Positions 58,048 through 64,000 of a stretch of 64,000 bases of DNA are shown here, in pieces (positions within the stretch are counted from its first letter, which is position 1; every line of letters begins with the position of its first letter). Where the stretch lies: positions 1 through 64,000 of the forward strand of contig NC_009831.1 of assembly GCF_000018025.1 (NCBI RefSeq), in the 5' to 3' direction. This stretch comes from Shewanella sediminis HAW-EB3. Its GTDB lineage: Bacteria; Pseudomonadota; Gammaproteobacteria; Enterobacterales; Shewanellaceae. The position numbers and the translations under genes are program-made. Below the pieces are notes generated by a model. The model was given only the letters and a program-made list of their open reading frames with translations. It made no database searches and had not been told where the DNA came from.

Positions 58048-60588
58048 GTGCTATTTTGTCATTCACTCAGGGTAATTTTGCTTTTGTTGAAATTGAGTCG
58101 ACCCTCTTTGGTCTTTGTCGTTCCGATTTTTGCTCTCACGCTATACTGCTGCCTAACTTGTGTCGATTTTTTCTATGAGCGAAGCGAAATGCAGCGTGAA
58201 GCGATTGCGAGTGAAGTGACACGTATTGAACAGCACCTGATAAAAATGCAGCATATTGTAGAATCAGCGTTAGTTATCCAAGACTCGGCCAGAATAGAGC
58301 AAGAGATTGCTCTCGCGGCAACAGATTTCAATATCATGGTTTATACCATACTCAACCAAGCCAGTAATATTCGGTTCGCAAACCATATCGTTTGGCGGAA
58401 CAGCAAGGCGGTGGATGTAATTGATGGGTATGATCCAGTTACTCATAAGCAAGTTTCCAGTCTCAATAGACCGTATATTGCAATAAACCTTGAGCGCTTA
58501 GCGGTACAGGCCTATTACCCTTTAGATATAAAATTTCAAGAAAACAGTTCCGATTTGCATGACCTTATCTATTTAGAATATGACATAGCCCCCCTGATAA
58601 ATTCGGTGAACAAAGATGTCCAGCGTAGTGCTATTCGCTCATCGGCAATACACCTACTTGGGCTGATGATCTTTTTAGTGCTGCTACACTTTTACCTTGT
58701 TCGTCCACTTAAGGCATTAAGCCTGCAAGCGAGTGCTGTAACGAACAGAGCTCGTTCTGAAGAGCTTGAAGATTCTAATAAGCCAATAGTCTCATTGTTT
58801 AGTGAAGTTGCTGCTATTCAGAGTCACCTTTCCGGTTTTTACGAAAAACTCCAACTTAGTGAGAAACAGTTGAATGATAGTCAACAAAGGTGGCTATTTG
58901 CGGTTGAAGTTTCAAGAAATGGTATCTGGGATTGGAATTTAATCACCGATGAGGTGTTTCTCTCCGATCGCTGGAAAGAGATGCTGGGGTATCACTCTGA
59001 TGAGCTAAAAGATGAGCTTAAGACGTGGCAGGCAATGCTTCATCCTGAAGATAAAGCAGAAGCTTTAAATACCCTGCACAAGTATTTGAATGGTGAAGTG
59101 GAAGAATTTGAAAGTGTTCACAGGCTAAAGCATAAGTCAGGTCATTACATTTGGGTGCTTGACCGGGGGATGATCGTCGACTGGGATTCTAAAGGTAGAC
59201 CTGTTCGAATGATTGGCACTCATACGGATGTATCTGACGATGTAAGAAACCAGCAGGCCATCATGCATCAGATAAATCATGATCTTCTCACTGACCTGGC
59301 TAATCGACGAGCCTTGTTAGATGAGCTTTATCGTATTAAAGAGCAGAAGCAATCAGGTTCTGTTGCCTTGTTTGTCATCGATCTTGATAATTTTAAGATG
59401 ATCAACGATGCTCTGGGTCATCATCATGGTGATCGCTTGTTGATTCAAGTTGCCGCAAGATTATCGAGTTATTTTTCAAACAATGCGCTGATCGCTAGAC
59501 TCAGTGCCGATGAGTTTGTCATTCTTGCTCAAGGACTATCTGACGATCAGAGTGTCGCAAAGCGACGTACTATGGCTCTTGCGAGCCAGATCAGGCAGAT
59601 GATAGGTCGAAGCTTTCATATCAATAATCAAACCCTGAACATTTCGGCCAGTGTGGGTATCTGTGTTTTAGATAAGTTGTCAGATATCGATCCTGAACAG
59701 GTATTGCAACATGCTGATTTGGCAATGCATCAAGCCAAAGAGCAGGGACGTGACGCTCATGTTGTTTATAGTGCTGATATGGAGCGGGTGGCGCAAAATA
59801 GTTTACTTATCAAGAGTGAGCTCAAAAATGCCATTGAATTGAACCAGCTTTCACTGGTTTATCAGCCCATTGTCGATCGCGAAGGTGAAATTATTTGTGC
59901 TGAGGCATTATTACGCTGGCAGCATCCGGAAAAAGGCAATATCCCTCCCTCGTCGTTTATTCCGGTTGCTGAAGGAAGTGAACTTATTCAGGATATTGGA
60001 CATTGGGTTTTATCTGAGACGTGCCAATATATTAAAAGGCTTCAAGGTGAGGACGTTGAGCTGGGCTCTATTGCCATAAATGTGAGTGCCAGACAATTTA
60101 ATCACGATGACTTCGTCGAGAGCTTGTTGGGCGTTATCCGTCAGCAGGGACTCGGAGCAGGGAGTATTGAGCTTGAACTGACAGAGTATGCCCTGCTGAC
60201 AAATCTGGATATCATCCGACAACGCATGGAGGTATTGAAAGAAGCTGGCATATCCATTGCTATCGATGATTTCGGTACCGGGTATAGCTCTTTGAGCTAT
60301 TTACAGAGTTTACCTCTCTCCAGGCTAAAACTAGACGCCGCCTTTGTGAGTCAAATTGGTGTCAACGATGCCTCTAACTCGATCGTGATAGCGATTATCA
60401 ATATGGCTCATAGCCTGAACTTGCAGGTGGTCGCCGAGGGAGTCGAGACTCAACAGCAGTATGAGTTCTTATTGCAGCATGATTGTGATACTTTCCAGGG
60501 CTATCTGTTTAATAGACCATTAACGGCCGACAATTTTATACGTGCAGTAAAATCCGGAAAGGATTTATCGCTTCAGTCAGCTGGTTAA
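58048..60588 (+). CDS. Membrane PAS-GGDEF-EAL protein (probable c-di-GMP phosphodiesterase)
   Basis: An 846-residue inner-membrane signalling protein. Two membrane segments at about residues 20-40 and 200-220 enclose a periplasmic sensor domain. A PAS domain follows (about 285-400; NGIWDWNL, FLSDRWKEMLGYH). The GGDEF domain (about 410-570) has SADEF at 486-490 in place of GGDEF, so cyclase activity is unlikely. The EAL domain (about 585-835) keeps EALLRW (Glu619), NVSARQF, ELTEYALL, IDDFGTGYSSLSYL and VVAEGVET, consistent with an active phosphodiesterase. The start is a GTG at 58048. It converges on the lateral flagellar genes. Confidence 0.9.
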   Translation: MLFCHSLRVILLLLKLSRPSLVFVVPIFALTLYCCLTCVDFFYERSEMQREAIASEVTRIEQHLIKMQHIVESALVIQDSARIEQEIALAATDFNIMVYTILNQASNIRFANHIVWRNSKAVDVIDGYDPVTHKQVSSLNRPYIAINLERLAVQAYYPLDIKFQENSSDLHDLIYLEYDIAPLINSVNKDVQRSAIRSSAIHLLGLMIFLVLLHFYLVRPLKALSLQASAVTNRARSEELEDSNKPIVSLFSEVAAIQSHLSGFYEKLQLSEKQLNDSQQRWLFAVEVSRNGIWDWNLITDEVFLSDRWKEMLGYHSDELKDELKTWQAMLHPEDKAEALNTLHKYLNGEVEEFESVHRLKHKSGHYIWVLDRGMIVDWDSKGRPVRMIGTHTDVSDDVRNQQAIMHQINHDLLTDLANRRALLDELYRIKEQKQSGSVALFVIDLDNFKMINDALGHHHGDRLLIQVAARLSSYFSNNALIARLSADEFVILAQGLSDDQSVAKRRTMALASQIRQMIGRSFHINNQTLNISASVGICVLDKLSDIDPEQVLQHADLAMHQAKEQGRDAHVVYSADMERVAQNSLLIKSELKNAIELNQLSLVYQPIVDREGEIICAEALLRWQHPEKGNIPPSSFIPVAEGSELIQDIGHWVLSETCQYIKRLQGEDVELGSIAINVSARQFNHDDFVESLLGVIRQQGLGAGSIELELTEYALLTNLDIIRQRMEVLKEAGISIAIDDFGTGYSSLSYLQSLPLSRLKLDAAFVSQIGVNDASNSIVIAIINMAHSLNLQVVAEGVETQQQYEFLLQHDCDTFQGYLFNRPLTADNFIRAVKSGKDLSLQSAG

Positions 60589-60595
60589 TTGGCTA

Positions 60596-60835
60596 TTATA
60601 CCAATCGGTATAAAGGCGTGGTCACTCAGCGAGAGAGGAACATAGTTAAACTAGGTTTAAGCTCGTTAACGCCGTATCGCAAGTGCTAAAACTCGCCTTT
60701 CAGGAGTATTTTTGGCAGCCGACTTCTGTGTTGAATGAGTTTAAAAAGGTATCACCATTCCCTCACTCTTTCGCCTTGAATTATGCAGCCAAAAATAACT
60801 CTGAGTTGACCACTTTCTTATACCGATTGGTATTA
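60596..60835. mobile_element. MITE-like element with ATACCAATCGGTAT ends
   Basis: The left end ATACCAATCGGTAT (60598-60611) and the right end ATACCGATTGGTAT (60820-60833) are inverted copies, enclosing about 200 bp without a gene. Each end is itself a short palindrome. The right end supplies the stop codon of the neighbouring membrane protein gene. A solo copy of the end motif lies at 20742-20755. Confidence 0.65.
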
Positions 60836-61117
60836 GAAAAAGAAAAAGTAACTCATCAAGATAAACGAGAGTAGCGCCCCTGCAATGACAGGGTATAGCA
60901 GGTAAGTGTCGCCTGAGCGTCTGGCACGGCGAAAGCAGAGGTTCATCAGGATCAGATTGAACACCGTCAGCATAAATGAAGCTAATACACCGTGTCTGAA
61001 GGTCATATGCCTCATTTCTGTGGCTACATAAAAGAGCATAAACCAGTCGAGTAAAATCAGGTAAAGAAACGCTTTTTGTAGACCATCGGGTCCCTTGCGC
61101 CTATGTGGAGTTGTCAT
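60833..61117 (-). CDS. Small integral membrane protein
   Basis: A 94-residue protein starting MTTPHRRKGPDGL with three predicted membrane segments: AFLYLILLDWFMLFYV, VLASFMLTVFNLILM and LYPVIAGALLSFILM. It ends in SYFFFF. I do not recognise the family. An ATG 18 bp upstream is also in frame. The stop codon lies within the right end of the MITE-like element, so the original C-terminus may have been changed. Confidence 0.65.
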   Translation of the reverse strand: MTTPHRRKGPDGLQKAFLYLILLDWFMLFYVATEMRHMTFRHGVLASFMLTVFNLILMNLCFRRARRSGDTYLLYPVIAGALLSFILMSYFFFF

Positions 61118-61184
61118 TGTAACCTCCCTATACAATAATCATGTGTTATCTGGATTCCCTACCTGGGAGAACTGAGAGGCGTGT

Positions 61185-61601
61185 TTAAATCAACGCTGGC
61201 TGAATTTTATTGATCATAGAGATAATCTTTTCTTCATCGGTCGATATCCAACGAGCACCCAGAAAATTAAGTTTACTATTGATGGTTTTTGTTCGGCTGA
61301 TTTTGACTAACATTCTATATCCATCAATATCTATGTAGACCTCTTGCCCTTTGTCCAGAGATATAGCCGTGATTAAACCTACGCCGCCGAAGCCAATATC
61401 TTTGATATTAGCGATACCCAACTTGTGGCTCTGTAGCCAGTTTTTATGTAACAGGGTGACTGTGACACCGTCGCAGGCAAGTGCTAAGTTTTCATTTTCT
61501 CTCTTTCTTAAACTTAACCTTACGTGTTGCCTGTTCTCATGGTTTTCCTCTTTTAGCTGTCTATGATTTTCAGTGGGAATAAACTCATCAAATTGACTCA
61601 T
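61185..61601 (-). CDS. PilZ domain protein
   Basis: A 138-residue protein with a PilZ-like domain: the c-di-GMP contacts RQHVRLSLR near residue 25 and KDIGFGGVGL near residue 70, close to the canonical RxxxR and (D/N)xSxxG. Its ATG overlaps the stop of lafU by four bases (ATGA), so translation is coupled and it is the last gene of the lafS-lafT-lafU operon. A role as a c-di-GMP responsive brake or regulator of the lateral motor is inferred. Confidence 0.78.
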   Translation of the reverse strand: MSQFDEFIPTENHRQLKEENHENRQHVRLSLRKRENENLALACDGVTVTLLHKNWLQSHKLGIANIKDIGFGGVGLITAISLDKGQEVYIDIDGYRMLVKISRTKTINSKLNFLGARWISTDEEKIISMINKIQPALI

Positions 61602-62608
61602 TCGGTTACCCACTGCTGTGGATATCGAGTCCTGGGTTGATTCGCTTCGGCTGTTTGTTGAGCATGCTTTAGTTTTGGTGATGATGGCGTTTCATCTTTT
61701 GGTAACCCAGTCATCTCTCTAATCTGTTTCTCTGCAGATGTGGTTAGTACCAACATCTCTATTCGCCTATTTGCAGCCGCCGCCGGATCATTTTGGATAT
61801 ATGGAGATTGATCTGCCATACCTGTCACTTGAATGATCTGATGTCGTTTTACGCCACCGTATTCCAATACGCGTCTGGCTAACAGGGCTCGCTTACTCGA
61901 CAACTCCCAATTGGTGAATGTTTTTCCGGCATAAGGGGTGGAGTCGGTATGTCCTGAGATGCTGATTTTATTTTCAACCCCTCCTAATAATGGACCGAGT
62001 GCCATCAGCAGGTCTTCAAAGTAGGGCTTCATATTTGAGCTGCCTCTGGTGAACATAAACTGATGTACGTTATCGTGGATCAGTATTCTTACGCCTTGAG
62101 GGACGACTTTAATTTCTACATTTGCCGAGAGATTAACCTCTGTTATTACACTATCGACCTCTCTGGCTAAAAACTCGAGTTGAGCCTGAGTCTCAAATTT
62201 TCCAGGGACTAATGAGTTAAGCTCGGGCCCTCTGCCTGCTTTGGCGTTATCCTCACCAACCGGTATATGGTTGTGTATTGCCGGCCCGGCTTTCTCTACT
62301 CCGGTTCCGGTAGCTGGGATAATGGCTTGCTGCAATGCTATCGATCCCTGGAGATCGATCATGGATGGCGATTGGCTCAGGTCGAAGGGATTTATTGAGC
62401 CAGAGGCAAACATGTCTCCATTAAGATATTGCACTATCATGGTTCGTTCTTGCTGATCGGCAATTTGTAAGATCCACAAAACCATAAACAGGGCCATCAT
62501 CGCGAGGGTAAAATCTGCGAACGCTACTTTCCACGCCCCGCCATGTGTCGCGGATCGTTTCTGACGTTTTCGCCTCTTAATGATTAAAGGTTCATTTTTA
62601 ATCGCCAT
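61598..62608 (-). CDS. lafU: Flagellar stator protein, MotB/LafU type
   Basis: The stator subunit that anchors to peptidoglycan and takes part in ion flow. The 336-residue protein has a short basic N-terminus, then the membrane helix AFADFTLAMMALFMVLWIL with the essential Asp32, a variable linker, and a C-terminal OmpA-like domain (ISGHTDSTPY, NWELSSKRALLARR, RRIEMLVL). The sequence GGAWKVAFADF is typical of lateral flagellar LafU. It starts one base into the lafT stop. Confidence 0.9.
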   Translation of the reverse strand: MAIKNEPLIIKRRKRQKRSATHGGAWKVAFADFTLAMMALFMVLWILQIADQQERTMIVQYLNGDMFASGSINPFDLSQSPSMIDLQGSIALQQAIIPATGTGVEKAGPAIHNHIPVGEDNAKAGRGPELNSLVPGKFETQAQLEFLAREVDSVITEVNLSANVEIKVVPQGVRILIHDNVHQFMFTRGSSNMKPYFEDLLMALGPLLGGVENKISISGHTDSTPYAGKTFTNWELSSKRALLARRVLEYGGVKRHQIIQVTGMADQSPYIQNDPAAAANRRIEMLVLTTSAEKQIREMTGLPKDETPSSPKLKHAQQTAEANQPRTRYPQQWVTE

Positions 62609-63465
62609 CAGCTCTTTTGCTCCACCATCCAACGTTCAAGCTCGATAAATGTGGGGCGGTTTTCGCTTTGGATCTGTTTTCTACCGGCGTCTATGGCAAT
62701 CATGGGAGGCTTGCCTTTGGCAAATGCGGTAAGCATGGCGGCAACACAGCGAAGCTGGGCTGACTTGCGTTCAACTAAATGCTCCAGGGCCTTAGATGTT
62801 GGTTCAAATAGACAGTAGCAGGCAAAAATTCCGATAAAGGTGCCTACCAGCGCTGCTGCTACTTTCACCCCTATCATAGTGATAGGTCCATCGATGTTGG
62901 ACATCGTTATGATGATCCCCATGACTGCGGCTAAGATACCGAAGCCAGGCATCGCTTCAGCAATCCTGCCTAAGGCGTGAGCTGGTCTTAGCCTGTCTTC
63001 CTCTATTCGGTAGATCTCCTCCTCTAAGATATGTTCCAGATCGTGTGGAGATATTTTGCCTATGGACTGAAGTCGTAGATTATCGATTAAAAATTGCAGC
63101 ACATTGGGATGTTCGAGTACCGTTGGATACATGAGAAAGAGTGAGCTTTCTCTGGGCTTTTCTACGTGCTCATCGAGTACTCTCAGCCCCTGTGACTGGA
63201 TTTGGCTCATTAACATTCCCATTAGTCCAAAGAGCTGGGGATAGAGTTCAGGATCTTCCTTTTCGACTGAAAGCAGTTCACGTAACTGAGCATACATATC
63301 GGCAAGTACCGCTTTAGGATTGGCAATGATAAGAGAGCCGACACCTGCACCGAAGATTATTAATATTTCAGCAGGTTGCCATAATGAACTTAAATTTCCG
63401 CCAGCCCAAACATAACCACCAAATACCGATAGTAGAATAATTAATAATCCTAATAATTTACTCAT
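62608..63465 (-). CDS. lafT: Flagellar stator protein, MotA/LafT type
   Basis: The MotA-like stator ring subunit, 285 residues with four membrane segments. The two N-terminal ones are followed by a large cytoplasmic loop with charged residues; the last two contain AMPGFGILAAVMGIII and VGVKVAAALVGTFIGIF-like sequence, with the conserved proline. It follows the sigma factor gene by 15 bp, as in the lafS-lafT-lafU order of Vibrio parahaemolyticus. Confidence 0.9.
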   Translation of the reverse strand: MSKLLGLLIILLSVFGGYVWAGGNLSSLWQPAEILIIFGAGVGSLIIANPKAVLADMYAQLRELLSVEKEDPELYPQLFGLMGMLMSQIQSQGLRVLDEHVEKPRESSLFLMYPTVLEHPNVLQFLIDNLRLQSIGKISPHDLEHILEEEIYRIEEDRLRPAHALGRIAEAMPGFGILAAVMGIIITMSNIDGPITMIGVKVAAALVGTFIGIFACYCLFEPTSKALEHLVERKSAQLRCVAAMLTAFAKGKPPMIAIDAGRKQIQSENRPTFIELERWMVEQKS

Positions 63466-63480
63466 AGCGCTTTCCTGCCT

Positions 63481-64000
63481 CTAACGTTCCCACTGTTGAT
63501 AGATCTCTTGAAGGTGTTTCACTGCCTGCTTGTGGAGCTGACAAATCCGCGTTTCAGTTAATCCCAGTGTTCCTGCAATTTCTTTTAAATTGAGTTCATG
63601 TTGATAATAAAGCGACAGAATTAGCTGTTCTCTTTTACTTAATTTGGATATTGCTTTGATTAATGTCTTTTGGACGGAAAATTGCTCAATGACATTGGTT
63701 TTATCGGGAAAGTGAGCACCGACACTCAACATGTCATCCAGACTCTTCATCGATTCAGATTGTGAGGCATAGAGGCGCTCTCTATATTCCTCTCTGTTGA
63801 GCCCCATGGCCTCAGCCACTTCGATATCACTCGGCTCTCGCCCAAGTAAACGAGTTAACTTTCGAACCGTATCATTCAGCTCATGGGCTTGTTGTCTGAC
63901 GGGACGGGGACGCCAATCCTGACGCCTTAACTCATCAAGAATTGCTCCTCGAATACGCTGACCGGCATAGGAGATAAACCCGTTATCATATTCACCCGGA
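63481..64000 (-). CDS. lafS: Flagellar sigma-28 factor, FliA/LafS type (partial)
   Basis: The frame is open to the window edge and the N-terminus is cut off. Visible residues include SYAGQRIRGAILDELRRQDWRP (region 2-like), LTRLLGREPSDIEVAEAMGL (region 3), and the region 4 helix-turn-helix LSKREQLILSLYYQHELNLKEIAG with TRICQLHKQAVKHL. This is the sigma-28 family that reads late flagellar promoters. The neighbours lafT and lafU indicate the lateral system. One main-flagellum FliA elsewhere in the genome is expected. Confidence 0.88.
   Translation of the reverse strand, partial: PGEYDNGFISYAGQRIRGAILDELRRQDWRPRPVRQQAHELNDTVRKLTRLLGREPSDIEVAEAMGLNREEYRERLYASQSESMKSLDDMLSVGAHFPDKTNVIEQFSVQKTLIKAISKLSKREQLILSLYYQHELNLKEIAGTLGLTETRICQLHKQAVKHLQEIYQQWER

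Noticed and set aside
60683..60874. 63-codon rightward frame inside the second MITE
   Set aside because: It runs through the element and its inverted end, overlaps the membrane protein gene antisense, and has no family.

Overview
The window comes from a gammaproteobacterium of the genus Shewanella or a very close relative. This rests on the 16S/23S sequence style, the gene order around dnaA, and protein-level resemblance throughout; the species cannot be named from the sequence alone. The segment is origin-proximal. The leftward group mnmE-yidC-yidD-rnpA-rpmH diverges from the rightward group dnaA-dnaN-recF-gyrB, around an interval very dense in GATC with a perfect DnaA box. Four exact or near-exact parS palindromes (ParB sites) lie 7 to 21 kb to the right.

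Layout. 1-11 kb: replication and ribosome core genes, with a second GATC-rich stretch at the left edge. 11.2-14.2 kb: the 5-oxoprolinase set pxpB-pxpC-pxpA, with a decayed second copy of the pxpC tail. 14.3-20.8 kb: a MITE-like element, an HDOD signalling protein, glycyl-tRNA synthetase (glyQS), tag and an HcaT-like MFS transporter. 20.9-29.4 kb: a giant periplasmic PD40-amidohydrolase, a MOSC protein, tusA, ybaK, a GNAT remnant and the fatty acid oxidation operon fadBA. 29.8-36.6 kb: pepQ-yigZ-trkH-hemG in the same order as E. coli, then an ArsR-type regulator, a second hemG and a small AT-rich degraded patch framed by inverted copies of a dispersed repeat. 36.6-45.1 kb: potassium uptake (trkA, second trkH) and rsmB-fmt-def, divergent from lysM-dprA-smg. 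45.2-51.4 kb: an M9-like metallopeptidase lipoprotein, yrdD, tsaC, hemF, aroE, a DUF1488 gene and yrdA. 51.4-57.0 kb: a complete rRNA operon with two promoters, boxA sites and no tRNA in the 16S-23S spacer. 57.0-57.9 kb: a seven-unit tandem array of REP-like palindromes with a 95-bp period. 58.0-64.0 kb: a PAS-GGDEF-EAL protein, a second MITE, a small membrane protein, and the end of a lateral-flagellar type operon (sigma-28, MotA/LafT, MotB/LafU, PilZ) that runs off the right edge.

Most genes are conserved housekeeping. Novelty is concentrated between genes: parS sites (one sitting in a terminator-like hairpin), origin-like GATC clusters, repeat families, recombination scars and gene remnants. 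The best functional leads are the PilZ gene translationally coupled to the lateral stator genes, the two-cysteine ArsR regulator between two hemG genes, and the REP array. I did not find a clearly new multi-gene defence or mobile system here.
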